The notes below the pieces were generated by a model that saw only the letters and a list, made by a program, of their open reading frames with translations, was not told the DNA's origin and ran no database searches. A stretch of DNA of 64,000 bases from Agelaius tricolor (lineage: Eukaryota; Chordata; Aves; Passeriformes; Icteridae): NCBI GenBank assembly GCA_023055355.1, contig JALJCS010000001.1, forward strand, positions 101,851,381 through 101,915,380, written 5' to 3'. The position numbers and the translations under genes were made by a program. Positions 14,713 through 26,700 of this stretch are shown piece by piece. Numbering within the stretch: position 1 is the stretch's first letter; every line of letters starts with the position of its first letter.

Positions 14713-16089
14713 TACTTCTGCATGCAGGGAAATAGACACAGTTAAATGCACTTTGATGCCATCAACTCTTAGAAGGTCAGATTAAGCAAAAAGAGAGACA
14801 GAAAGGTTGATTAGCAAATCTGATCTATCTTCTTTTAGGATGTTGAACTGCACTGAACTACACCAGTACTGAGCCCCAAATTTCTTAAAGGGGTGTCCAA
14901 ATTTTGTTGCTCTCAAAGGCCATTTGCCTTACAGTTATGAAACAATGTGCAGTCATACATATATCATTGAAGAGTTTGTTGCTAAAAACCCATGCCAAAT
15001 TTTTCAGTTCATTTTAATCTGGCTTCAAAACAACTGCCAGTGGCTTCTCTTGATATCTTTCCCCAGTAATTTACAACATGCTTCCTAGAGAGATGCCTGA
15101 TACTTTCTTTTCATTTAAGTCTTTAAACAGCCACACAAACCTCCTCTCAAGTGCCTTCAGAGAAATTAAAACTCACTTTTTTAAACAAACCAAGCCTGAG
15201 CTAGATCTGTAGTTTGACCAGCTACAGCTGCTTCTATTTATTTATTTTATTAAAGTAAATAAAGTACCCAAGGACAAAGCTTTTAGTAGTGTTAGACTGC
15301 ACTGGGACTCAGAGGTGTTTGCTGAATGTCTCTTGTCAAAATGGGACAGATGAAAATTCATTACAGCACAAAAATCCTGGAATAAACCAGCCATTTTGCT
15401 CTTCAGAGCTTCCATCAAATTTAACAGAGTGTTTGTGTCTACTTCTTCCTCTAAAAAAATCCAACCCTGCAAAACTCACAAAAAACATCTCATTCCCAAC
15501 TCCTAGTATGATTCCATTGCCTTCTGATCACCTTAAACCCATACTTCACTTCCAAATTGAACCATACTTCCTAGGCTTAATGTTTGCTGACTGCTGCAAT
15601 GCATCATTTGAATACATAGCATATTCCACCCCATAACATGCTCAATTTCATTAGTAGCTGAGAAAAACAGTCAGTCTGGCAATATTCCAGGGAATCCTTG
15701 TCAGAAAGTGCTTCATGAGGATTAAAATCTTATTTTTTGGGGGTCTTGGGAACAAAACTTGGTACTGTAATCAGAAAGTACCTTACAGGTTGTGGTGTCT
15801 GATGTTGTGAAGCTGAAGACAGGTGTCTTCACTGGACCTTACCTATCTGTCTAGTCAAATGCCCAGCCTGTATTTCTGGACTCTAAAGGAGCAGATACCT
15901 GGTTTGAGGTCTTTAATGAAATTGAAAGGGGTTTTTAGATAAGAGAGAAAGCAAAGGTAAGAGAATTGTAAGTGGAGGGGGTGGAGAGGGAGAAATCTTT
16001 CAGTCTGCAGGGCCAGAGTGCTCAGAGCTGAGGCACAGTCATGGCTCAGCCATCTCATTTTCATTCATATATATTTGAACACAGCAAGC

Positions 16090-16124
16090 AAAAACAAAAA
16101 ACCCAAACAAACAAACAAAACAAC
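16090..16124 (+). repeat. AAAC-type simple repeat
   Basis: A second AAAC-rich run, preceded by A5/A6 blocks with C spacers; it lies about 280 bases left of the LTR. Confidence 0.8.
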
Positions 16125-16402
16125 CCACCTCCTGTTATGCATTCTTATTGCTTCTTCTCGTGCCCTTAACGTAGGACTTACTATTCAAGCTTTTACATTT
16201 TAGACCATGTTTGTTATATTTGACCAAGAAAGTTTCCACACTGCAAACTGCCTTTTCACTAGCAAGTGCAATCACAGTCAATCAGCCCAACTGATAGTAT
16301 AGGGATAAAATATTTCTAAAATCATGGAATATTCAGGGGAGTTAGAAAGGAAGGATAGGCCTGGTAGGCCCAGAGAAAATGTTGAGGTAGGCCATGGGAA
16401 AA

Positions 16403-16755
16403 TGTTAGGTTGCACTTGTATAATCATTTAATGACTATGATAAATGATATGATTGTTAGATGTGATGATTGTTTGGTAACTGGGTATAATTATTGTTTAA
16501 TCATAACAAGAATCATGAGAAACAATGTTGGGGGGTTTGATGGAAATTACCATCAAAAAAATCCATGCTTGGATGAAATCAATGTATACAATAGAACAAT
16601 ATAAGTTTAATAATTTATATGTAGTTATATAACGATAAGGGTATAAAAACATGCTCATCCTGAACCCATGTCGGAGTCAGATTTGGCACCCAGAGCTCTC
16701 AATAAAAGCACCTGCCTGTAATTATTCCATTATTATGTTTTCCTGAACACTAACA
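16403..16755 (+). mobile_element. Probable endogenous retrovirus LTR (old, non-coding)
   Basis: The segment opens with TGTTAG and closes with CTAACA, a perfect 6-bp terminal inverted repeat of the TG...CA type expected of an LTR. In the right order it holds a TATA box (TATAAAA at 16642..16648) and a polyadenylation signal (AATAAA at 16701..16706) about 54 bases later, then a T-rich end. The U3-like part is unusually AT-rich. No target-site duplication is evident at these ends, so either end may be off by some bases (a second TGTTGAGG start at 16380 is possible). No gag, pol or env sequence follows. It lies antisense to BACH2. I cannot assign the ERV class. Confidence 0.62.
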
Positions 16756-16769
16756 CAACTGAACAGTAA

Positions 16770-16788
16770 TGGCAGGTAGGATTCTAAC
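16770..16788 (+). mobile_element. Possible remnant primer-binding site next to the LTR
   Basis: A stretch starting TGGCAGG and containing GGATTCTAAC resembles the complement of a tRNA 3' end (CCA plus T-arm); tRNA-Leu is the nearest I can think of, with gaps. It sits 15 bases past the proposed LTR end, rather far for a normal primer site, unless the LTR really ends at ACA (16765). If real, the LTR was a 5' LTR with deleted interior rather than a solo LTR. Confidence 0.25.
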
Positions 16789-19700
16789 GGGGGCAAAAAA
16801 ATTGAGTGCAGTTATTGCAATAGTGAATTTTGTTGTGCGCATTCATCTCCCGATCCCCTTCCACAGTAGACTTTCATATGCCTACTGGAATACATAAATA
16901 AATTGCACAGCTACTGCTGAAGGGAGGGAAAGGAGCTATTGCAAGATTTTCTCTACTTAACATGCATGTATACATGACTTCTGTTTTGCTTTTTGAAGCC
17001 TAAGCTCTCACCACAACATAGATGTATTTTGCTTTCCTCCACCTGAGAAGATCAGAGAATGTTATGAATAGCAAGACAGCCCTCATCAGAAAATAATGGA
17101 AGTTACACTATGCAGAATGAAAAGTATGTGGCTAGTTTCTTCATCACACTTGAGGCATGAAAAATCAAGCAGTGCTGGAAGCTTTTGCAGTGATACATGG
17201 ATGGAATTTCATATCACATCTTGAAGATCTCATTTCTGTTTTATTGCTCACCTGCTAGAAACAAAGTACATCATTTGCACCTTGTATGTGCTACATAAGC
17301 AACACACATAAAACATCAGCCAATTCTGTCTCATAGTTTCTCCTGAATTAGAGTCCTGTCATGTCAGACTTCAAAGAGTACCCAAATGCTCAGTTTTACT
17401 CTCAGTACAGAGCTGCAGCCTCCAGCCATCCCTCTGTGCGGTCACTGTCAGCACTGTGGGGCAGCATGAAAAATAACACATTCCCTGGGAGGAATTTAAC
17501 AAACCAAAGACCCAACCTTCTATCCATATGAACTGATTAAAGTGGCATTACTGAGGTAAGGCTGAAGAATAAGTGAGTTTGAAGCCTGATGGAGATAACC
17601 CTTTTCCACCACAAAAAGCTCAGCAGATGAAGGGAAAAATGGCTTTCAGGTTCTTCCCACCTCCTGAGCCAAAGCAGAAATAATTTTGGCCAGTGCTGCA
17701 ATCTGTGAGGAACATCAATGGCCAATACAGTCACATAAAGAGAAAGCCACATTACTGCTTTCTATTCTCTAAGAGCTAACCTTAGCTACTCCTAATATCT
17801 CCAGGGTGCCAACGAAAAAGGGTCTTTTGTTGTTCCCTACTGTGTTAAACATCCTTCCAGCTGGGAAATAAACTTCTTGCCCTCTTGCTCCTCTCTTCCA
17901 CATTTATCACCTCTTTCACTCTATGCTCCTGTGCAGAGAACTCCCGGCTCAGTCCCAACACTCTTCAAAGATATTATATTTATACATACAAAGAATACAA
18001 AGAAAGGAAAAAGACAAAGTAAGAGAACACTGCTAATTTCTAGAGAGATAAAAAGGAATAGTAAGTGCCTTTAGCCAGCAGGGTATTTAATAGTTGACCT
18101 CCTGCATCCTGCCTTTGATTTTCTCCTCATCACAATCATCTCTCGTTGGCTGATTCCCAGCATTTTTCCCTCAGGCTGGCAGGTTGGCATGGATGGTTAG
18201 CAGCTGCCAGTATTTCTCCTCCCTGTCAGCTACGAGCCATGCTAATGTTAGCTGCCTGGCTCAGTCCCACCCAGAGTGCTGCTGCCTGCCTTTGCCTTCC
18301 AACACACTCTGCTTTTGCCAGCCTTGAATCCCAAATCCGAGGTCCTGTCCTGCCTCTCTCCCTGCAAAGCCTAATCCACTGTGTGAGGGAGTTAACAAAG
18401 AAGCAGATGACAAATTTCACAGGACTAGATCCTGGGGGAAAAGGCAGGTTTTGCACCAATGAAGGAGAGAGAATGCGGAGGAATTCAGGAATTTACATCT
18501 ATTTTGAACATCATTCTCTTAACAGCAAAGGAAAGAGCTGTGTGGACAAATCCCACAACCTCATCCTAACAGAGATGCTACTTCCTTTTGCACCTTGGAA
18601 GACTTGGACACCACAGATAGCTCAGTTTAATCCTTTTGTAAGAAAACATTCCCAGCAGACAGCTCATTGCACTAAAAAAGGTCACCACTCTGAAACAGAC
18701 TCAAGAAATTTGAGGGCTACAGGTAAAACTAACCAACCTACCGGGGAAGCAAGTTTCTAAAAGAACACAAAGGCTGGTATCAGACCAGTGCTAAAGAAAG
18801 CTTGGTTTGCTGCTTCAGAACACCTTTGTTTAGGCTTTTTTTCCTTCATCTGAGAGAAAGACATTTGGTGCTCTCATGGATGGTGAAAATTTCTTTCAAG
18901 TGTAATTTCCCAAATCAAAAAAATGCAAGCAACGTTGAGAATATTTCTAACCTGTAGGAATCAAATGCCACTGGGGACTTTTACTTGTTGCTGTTTCTAC
19001 TGTCTTTTCACCATTTAACTGCACCCGCAGCTTGCAGAAGTGAATTCGGTGTTTGCACAGAAGACTCTCCCTTATCCAGTGCCCAGCTTCCACCCTGCCC
19101 ATCCAGACTTGCTGTGCACTTCCATTAGCAGAGTTAGGCAGGTAATAATAGCAGATAAAAAGCCCATTTGATGAAGCACTGGCTCCTTCTCAAGTAAAGT
19201 CGAGTACCACTACAGCATGAATGACTCAATCATCTACTCGAGAGCTATTACTTGCAGTGATGAAGCAATGTTAATTGGATAAAGGCCTGCTGCCAGCTAA
19301 TATTGGCATGACCTACAATACCCCTGGCTGACAGCCGTGTCTCTCTCCATCACACCTTTTTTTGTAATCTGGATGGGAAGTGGAAACCATTAAAAAAACC
19401 TCGTAAGTGCCATTTAACTTCTTATCATAAATTAAAAACTTAATTAAGTGCCTTGTTAGAGGAAGGAAGACCAGTTTTTGTGATTAAATAAAACAAAACA
19501 ACAGTTAGGGGTATGGAGTGAATAACCAACTTTACAGCTTCAAACTCAGTTCTTTGAAAGTACTAATTCTGGGTTGCTTTTAACAGCACCTGCTAGAGGA
19601 AAACTGCATTAATTGCTGAAAAACACCCTGGGTAAAAGCAGGCAAGGTTCCAGTTGTTTGGCAAAACTGAAAATGAAGAAAAAAGCATAGAAGTTAAGAG

Positions 19701-22700
19701 CTAATGGGGCCCTCTTTTATTAGCTGTAGGCAGCTGAAAAACTCCATTTCTCTAACTTGCTCTGAGGGCTGATAATTCACACACCATAGCCACATCTGAG
19801 CTCTTGCTATTATGCAGCTGTTCTGGGCAGCTTGTCTACACACTGAAATATGTTGCCTTAACAAAAGGTGTGGTACAAAATCAAATTACCAAGGCCAGCA
19901 CAAAAGGATTTATGGAAACTCTTCAATCAGTGCAGAATTAGCTCCATACTGACTTTGTTTAAGTTGATTAAGGAAAGGTTTGAACTGAGGCCTGTTAAGA
20001 CATGCTTGAACTAACCTGAAATGTCTAACACAAGGTTTTGCAGCGGTTTAAAACCCTCTAAATCCAACTAGCCCAATTCTGTGTGTGCACAATGTCTCCC
20101 TACTGAAATGACTGGTGTATTGTAAAGACTGCTCTTGCTTGTAACTGGATATAAACAAGAAATAATGTGAAAAACATCTGTTCCCTGTTTAGCTAGACAA
20201 CAGTTAACAATGTCTGGATGCCAGATTAACAAAATGACCCCAACATGCTATGAAGTAAAAAAAAGTCTGCAGTTTAGACTTCAGAGGCAGATTTACTGCT
20301 TTGAATAATCAGAAATAAGTTCTTTTCTTTGATGTTAAGCTTCCTCACACCAACATAACATGAATGTAAAAGCTTTATATATAAAGCTTTATCCAGCTCC
20401 AACATCAAACCTTTGACAAATAATAGTAACAACAATGCCCTTTCTCCACAACGTACTTCAGCAGTTTTCAAACTATGCTCAGATTTAAAATACAGTGTTT
20501 GTGTGGCTGACTTAAAAATAGCCCTGTAAATTTATGAACAATTGTTTCCTTTGGAGAAGTTCTGAACAGTGAAGACTACATTTAAAAATTCTTTTCAGTA
20601 TCTGTTTTTCTATATTATACACCAACATAAATTGTCTCTAAGCATAGAAAAGTAGTTGTTCAGGATATTCACATTCAGCTTTTGTTTGAAATTTTTCCAC
20701 TGGAGGAATAACCCCCTTCATGATATAATAAGTCAGTTTTCCCAGATACCTTAAGAAATAACTCACTGCTGCTGGAGTTCTGCAGACCACAGACTGAAAA
20801 CAGTAGCCTTGGGAAGCGCCCTTAGCTTGTGAACCAAAGATGACCCTGCTAACTTCTTTAAATGCCATATAACTAAGATGGTGTTTCCTCTGCCTTATCA
20901 GCTTTTAAAAAGGAGGAGTGTTTCAGTTCCTCTTGCAGGGAGCTCTGATGCTGTTGGAGGCACTTCCCGTGTCTCTGCACAGGCACCTGCCAAAGCGCCC
21001 AGCGCTGTGAAGCTGAGCAACACCAGAAGCAGGGATGTGCATCTTAACCAAGGAGTAACTGAGAAATAGTGAGGTGCATCAGGCTGCTCTCCTTATCCCA
21101 AGTGACTAGCTTTTGTGAGGAAATGATTTAGCTGACCACCTCACACACAGCTATTTCAGAAAAGTAGCCATAAGAAAACTAAGATTCAATGAGTTTAGTA
21201 GCAATTAATTTGCAGGTGGAAAATAAAATATTTGTACAAGTAAACATTGGTAACTGTCATTATCTCTTTTAATAGGCCAAGAGAGTTCTTTTCCAGGATG
21301 AGAAAGTCAAAGCCCTTGTGCTCTAGTAGCTCTTTTGCTACTAATAGAAGCATGTAGCAAAGTAGCAGTGTTTGCCTTGGGTAAGGCATGACAATTTCAA
21401 AGTTCTTGGAAAAATCTTAAGAACTAGGTTCACTACTTCTGCAACTCCACGAGCTTCACTGGAGCCATAAGAGCAGCCACTGTAAACCTAAGTCACAAAA
21501 ATGTTTTGATCTTTCATTGAGATACATTCTAAAACGTAAAGCTCTAATACTTCATTTATTTGAAGAGGATTCACTTAAATAGAAATGATTTATGGTTGAA
21601 CTGGAGGATTTTTTTTCTTAGACAGCATCTCATATAAAACACATAGAAAGACAAACCTTTGTATTTTAAATCTTTAGTGTCATATTAACATAGGACTGGG
21701 TGACCAAGTGCAAGCACATCATGACCCCTCCACTGGCCTGCAGCTCAGCATCTCACTGCTGCTGGCATTAGAAATCTTCTAATTTCCAATCTACTTTTAC
21801 TGACAGCCGGTTGAAACCAATCAATGCTTGAGCCAATAGTGTCTTTTGGCATTAGAGAGAAATTCCTCCTCTCGGCTGTTTCAGCTCCTCTGCCTAACTA
21901 GATGTGCTGCAGCACATCTCAGTTGTCACACCAGCACTATGAGCCTGCCATGGTCCTTTCTTCTCCTCCTTTAGGCCAGGCTCATTCTTCTGAACATCTC
22001 AGTCACTCTTCTACGTGCTTATTTGAATGTCATTACTTTTCTTTATGTAACAGGATCTGAATTATACACAGAGGTTTCACTAAGACTTCATAGAAGAGCA
22101 CTGCAATTTCACACTTCTGTACCCTTGGGCATGTTTTGTCACTTCTCTGCTCCTACCCTTACTTTGTGGCAAGAAAGCCATGCAACTGACTGAGACTTGA
22201 TTCTTCCACTGGAAATTATTAGTGGACACTGCAGAATCAAAGTGTGCATCCTAGCGGGTCCTCTAAACTCCTATGCAAAATGTCTGGGTTGAATGTCTTC
22301 ATGAGTAATACTCAGTGTCAGGACTCATGAAGTCACAGCCAGTGACCTACTTCTAATGCTCTCCAGCTTGTGCTGTGACAACATTACAACGCTGCTGAAG
22401 TCTCTGGAGAACTAAACCAGAGGGGGAAAAATGATGTGTGACATTTTGGGACCTGTTATCGTTTAAAAACACACCATGCCTCCTCAAGGGCGTTAAGCAA
22501 AAGATGGTGAAAAACCATCTGTATGCCAGAGCACCTTCCCACTGAGCGACTGCTATGCAGTACAATGTCCTGGGTACATTGTCACCCTCCTCATGCCACC
22601 CTTCCCAGCTGGAGACACCGGGCAGGCAGTGCCAAGGCAGCAGAGATGCTGCCATCAGGCATGCACCTCCCCTCTGTGGGCAGCAAAGCCACCAGTGTGC

Positions 22701-23452
22701 CCTACGGTAGCTGTGCTGTCACAGCTCTACGGCTGTGAGGAAATTACAGTGGGGGTGGAAGCCAGCCAGTGAGATTCTGTGATAAAATAAAGTAAACTTT
22801 CCAGTGAGGTATGTGTTTTCTACGTCCCTGGGTTTCCTGCTGTGGGAGCTACGCTGCATGACAAAACCTCTGCTTTCTGACAGACTGAGTTCATGGTTTC
22901 TTGGGGGAAAACACGGTTAAATCCCAAACTCTTTATGAGGGGAGCTGAGAGGAAGCCAGAATGAATGAGGAGCAGGAAAGGGGAAAGAAGTGGAATAAAG
23001 ATATGAGCTGCCAGAGAGGGGTGGACAGCAATGAAACTCCCAACAACATGACAGCTCAAATGATTTTTCAACAATAACCTGCCATGTAGCTGTCACATCA
23101 CTCCTTTCAAATTTCCTGTCTAGAAGAGCAGAGGAATATAAGGGTCCTAATACTAGCCTGAACGAGGCTACGTAATGAAATGTTTGGGTGCAATTCCTCC
23201 AGCAGCAGTGACAAAGGCGAGCTGAAGCATCCTAAAGCTTCGCCTCCATCGTAAGGCTGGCATGGTGTGAACATGTCCATCCTTCAGTGATTTGCAACCC
23301 AGCCAAACATGAAAAGCACATCCTGAGCCGTGCTGGGGCAGCCACTGACACCTGTGCCCCCCTCCCTTTGGGCACCCCAGCAGACCACAGAGGTTTTCCT
23401 CCCCAGGAGGGAGGAAGGGGCACCCTGTTACGCTGGGGGCATGGAGACAATA
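16789..23452. other. Intronic sequence left of the BACH2 exon
   Basis: Beyond the candidate element at 19.2 kb I recognise nothing. The longest plus-strand frame (18146..18760, 204 codons) is compositionally ordinary and matches no family I know. Confidence 0.55.
19160..19400. promoter_or_regulatory. Candidate conserved non-coding element
   Basis: Contains AAAGTCGAGTACC, ATGACTCAATC (an AP-1 core), CTACTCGAGAGC and GTTAATTGGATAAAGG in about 100 bases, followed by pyrimidine-rich sequence. Dense motifs and no repeats make it a fair enhancer candidate. Confidence 0.27.
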
Positions 23453-23461
23453 CCGTACCTC
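23453..23461 (-). other. Splice donor after the first coding exon
   Basis: On the minus strand GAG is followed by GTACGG, with GT at 23458..23457 and G at +5. The break falls between codons 81 and 82, just where homology to the BACH2 BTB domain stops; the frame beyond it gives unrelated residues. The GTAC start is weaker than the GTAAGT consensus but is an ordinary donor. Confidence 0.85.
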
Positions 23462-23701
23462 TTCCGGCAGGCTGACCACCAGGTCATTTTCCGTCTGCCC
23501 AACCAAGGCCTGCAAGAAGTACTCGCTGCAGGCAGCCAGCACAGCCCGGTGGGCGCGGAACTCCTTCCCCTCCACGATCAGCGTCACGTCACAGAGAATG
23601 TCCTGCTTCCGCTGGTCATTTAAGCAGAGGAGAATATTGGTACAGTGCACCGTTGACTCATACACATACATGGGGGAGTCAGTCTTCTCATCCACAGACA
23701 T
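23459..23701 (-). CDS. BACH2: BACH2 first coding exon: N-terminus and most of the BTB/POZ domain (partial gene)
   Basis: This exon encodes residues 1-81 of BACH2, a nuclear repressor that dimerises through its BTB domain, pairs with small Maf proteins through a C-terminal bZIP, binds MARE/NF-E2 sites, and controls B- and T-cell fate. The translation begins [17 protein letters not shown] and contains the BTB core around residues 37-62 ([12 protein letters not shown], then [15 protein letters not shown]). BACH1 differs at many of these positions, so BACH2 is preferred. The ATG at 23701 has G at -3 and follows 12 bases of 5' UTR in the same exon (exon 23459..23713). The frame stays open upstream, but only through the acceptor into intron. 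The exon ends ...SLPEE at GAG, followed by GTACGG, a phase-0 junction. The rest of the BTB domain lies in the next exon, outside the window. Leu24 and Cys20 are present. Residue 63 is Leu, where I recall Trp in human. Identity is near certain; the full gene cannot be seen. Confidence 0.96.
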
Positions 23702-23713
23702 GCCGTTCACACC

Positions 23714-23756
23714 CTGCAGGGCACAAGGGAGAAGAAAGCACAAACAAGGTGGTGAG
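23714..23756 (-). other. Splice acceptor of the BACH2 start-codon exon
   Basis: Read on the minus strand, the intron ends in a pyrimidine-rich run (CTTTCTTCTCCCTTGTG) followed by CCCTGCAG and then exon sequence GGTGTGAACGGC before the ATG. The AG occupies 23715..23714. A CTCAC motif at 23756..23752 could supply the branch-point A (23753), about 40 nt from the exon; this is inferred from motif and distance only. The acceptor implies at least one upstream non-coding exon. Confidence 0.85.
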
Positions 23757-26700
23757 GAGCAGCACGGTCCCTGGGTGAGTACACTATGGGGAGATTCAGC
23801 CCAATATCTGGATACCTCAAGACCACAGCCAAGCAGCCCATTAATGCTTAAATCCAAGAAAGTTCCTAGGGAAAGACACCATGACTGATACTGGTTTGAT
23901 GACACTGGATTTCACCCTGTCATGCTTGGATTACCTACTTGCCCCACCAGCTTCCCCCCTCAAAACCAAAATAGGGTTTAGATAGATTGAAAGGTGCTTT
24001 TCTTCAACCACCTACTATGCATCTCCAATTTCCAGTTTAGTAATGGCAATAACATGGGGACATTGGAAATTTTAGAAGATTTTAGAAAAAAAAAAGCTAG
24101 AGTAACTGTTGGGTTTTCTAATGGTAAAAAAAAGGGCTTTGTGCTTGCTTCTGATATTTTCAGATCAAAGGGAAAAACCCCTCAAACCCCTAGGTCTGCT
24201 CTCCAGCAGACAGGCAGCACTACAGTCACACTGAAGACCTCAGCTCAAGAAAAAGTCAAGGTGGAACTCTACCTGACAAAGACAAGCCACTGACTACAGC
24301 AACTTACTTTCTCAATCAGAATTTTAAGCCTTAAGAGGGAGAGAAAGATATTTAGCAGCTCCAGAAGCAATCTGTTTCCATGCATGGCTAAAGCAACATG
24401 CCTTCATCAGTGGCTTAATGCCATTTACAGAAGAGTAGATCTTCCCGAATTCCAGACCCACAGACCCAAAAAATCCCTTCACCTGAATGGATGTGCAGCC
24501 CCAGGCAGCCCATGGGTGCTGAGGCTACTCCTGCTGAGGCTCTTCTGACTGAAGAGCAGAGGTTGGAATGATGTCAGACACCCATTACACACCCATTGCT
24601 ACTGTCTGAGTCAGGGAAATTCTCTGCCTGATGTTCTGCAGTTCCTGACACATGTAGAACTGGCAAAGCCTCTGAACATGGAGACTGGATTTGCAGTGGT
24701 GATGGTGGAGGGAAACAGCTCCCCCCAGTACCCCACACTGCATGAACCCCCTTTGCACTTGATACACTGAAGTAATTAATTTACTAAAAACATCTTCCCC
24801 AGCATTAGACCAAGTCCTTTTTTGCATTATTTTCCCATTTCAATTTCTCTGAGTAGGAAGGTGTAAAAGCCTGTGACTGAACAGACTATATATCCCAAAC
24901 CAAACCCACTTGTTTTCAGGCTTACATGGGGAAAAGGATTATTGGTATGTATTACTCTTCCTACTGCTGAAGGGAGAGTTGTGCAAGTGCACAAACCTGC
25001 AGCATTTTAAAGGAATTATTTTTCCTTATTGAGAACACCAACTGCCTTCTGAGAGGTAAAATTCAGAGGCATCAAGGGCTAAGGGTAAGATGATGGTATT
25101 TTGGTAGAGTACTGCTGCACTGTAAATACCTGACTACTGTACCAAGTAAAAGCAAAAGTCCTCCTCTGCTACTTTTTAATGTGGATTGTTGCAGCATTCT
25201 CCTCTGCTAGTGCAATACACAGGCACATCACTAGACACAACATGACTTCAAACTATTTCTCTTGCTGTGAGTTCAAACTAGGTTACCATTTTCCTACAGT
25301 GCCATTTGAAAGACACTAATCATCTAGACAAGAATGGATAAGAGGACACACTTGTTACTTATATTGACTAAACTTCTCAATGGTGTTCATCTTCCCACCT
25401 TTTTATGAGTATTTTTAAGCCAGTGGCTATGATGACTCTATACAGGATAGGTATTTTTTCCAACAGAGCAAAACTGTAGTATTACTGGAAGTCTTAATGG
25501 AATGCTTACAGATTCTCTTTTACTGGCATTTTCAATCTTTATGCTGAGTCATGCTACATTTTTGAGCACTCAGCTGAAATGCTTACATGAACAGAAAAAA
25601 ACCCACAACCAACGGACACAGATTAGCTCTTCAACAACTTAGCATGTAGAGAGAAGATACATAGCTGCTAATTGATCTGCGTGCAGGCAGGGGAGGGAGA
25701 CACTTTGGGGGGGGGGTGAGTTATACCAGCTGGATTTCTTAACTAGAAATTAAAAAAAATAAAATTCTCTGTATAAATTGAGACTAATGAGAAGAATTGA
25801 CAGCAATCATGCTATTAGCACTCCACCAAGGTAAAAGAGAAAATGACACTTAGCTCATCTCACTCAGAGCTTTCTGTATAACTAAACTCTGATGCTAACG
25901 ATAGCACTATAATGATGTTCTAAGTGGTCACTCTTGCGTGCTATGAAATGAAAGAGTTTACAAGAAGAATCTAGTGGGAAAACCTGAGAGTTGCAAATGA
26001 CAATGCAAAGGGGAAAGCAGTAAGTTTTTTTCCCCCCTTTATTTTCCAGGCATGTCTTATGCCTGTAATATCTCAGATGATGAAAAAAGGACAAGAAACC
26101 CGACACCTGGCAGATAATGAACAGCACATCAATTATATTTTCAGTGCTTTAGAAAAAACCCACCAAACCCCAGCTAGCCTGAAATTGCAATCCTGTCTTA
26201 CAGTAATAGTGCAATTTGTGTGAATCAAACCCCGAATTACTTAGTTACTAATTAGTAATTTCTCACTTTTTAACTACAGCTCTCATCAAGTGTATTTTTA
26301 AAAAAAAATTGCTGCATGTGCTGTGAAGTGCTGAAAATACCATGGTGTATTTCCCCACTGGTAAGCAAGCCTGTCTCCTCTGCTAGGAAACCTGAGTGGT
26401 GCAGTCCTGAGACGCTGGGGCTGTAAATGGCACCTGTGCTCCCAGGAAGGACCTGCACCCCGCTGCTCACATCATCATACTTTCCCAAGGCTACTGCTGT
26501 GACTCCAGAGGCTTCCTGAAGGTGGGTCCTTGCCATTCACCTTCCCACAGCCACTGAGAATCCACATGGATGCCCTGTCTGGCAGCTGTGACCTCAGCCT
26601 TCCACAGACTTCCCCTGACCGTGCCCCTGACCGCTCTAGGAAGCACCCAGAGCCCTGCATTGCGCACAGGGAAACTGGGGCTGGGCTACGGCTCAGGACC

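Larger units (their letters stand above)
7191..16402. other. Intronic sequence, mostly nothing recognised
   Basis: Mixed AT-rich DNA with somewhat GC-richer pockets at 7.8-8.2 kb and 13.7-14.2 kb, and the AAAC runs. No splice-site pair brackets an open frame on either strand that I would call an exon. Confidence 0.55.
1..23458 (-). other. BACH2: BACH2 intron following the first coding exon (5' part, continues beyond position 1)
   Basis: Everything from the donor at 23458 down to position 1 is non-coding on both strands as far as I can see. The next BACH2 coding exon, which should complete the BTB domain, was looked for on the minus strand and not found, so this intron exceeds 23.4 kb. It carries one LTR, a few A/C-rich simple repeats and several candidate regulatory blocks listed separately. 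Confidence 0.85.

Noticed and set aside
18146..18760. 204-codon open frame on the plus strand
   Set aside because: With about 6000 stop-to-stop intervals in six frames, a run of this length is expected about 0.3 times by chance. No domain, biased codon use or splice context supports it.
23168..23458. Extension of the BACH2 frame beyond SLPEE into 23.2 kb
   Set aside because: Similarity to BACH2 stops exactly at a GT donor, so the remaining codons are intron read-through. The same holds upstream of the acceptor (23714..23905).
24550..24720. Possible further CR1 fragment around GAGGTTGGAATGATG
   Set aside because: Only a short GGTTGGAA-like word is shared; neighbouring sequence does not follow the CR1 order.
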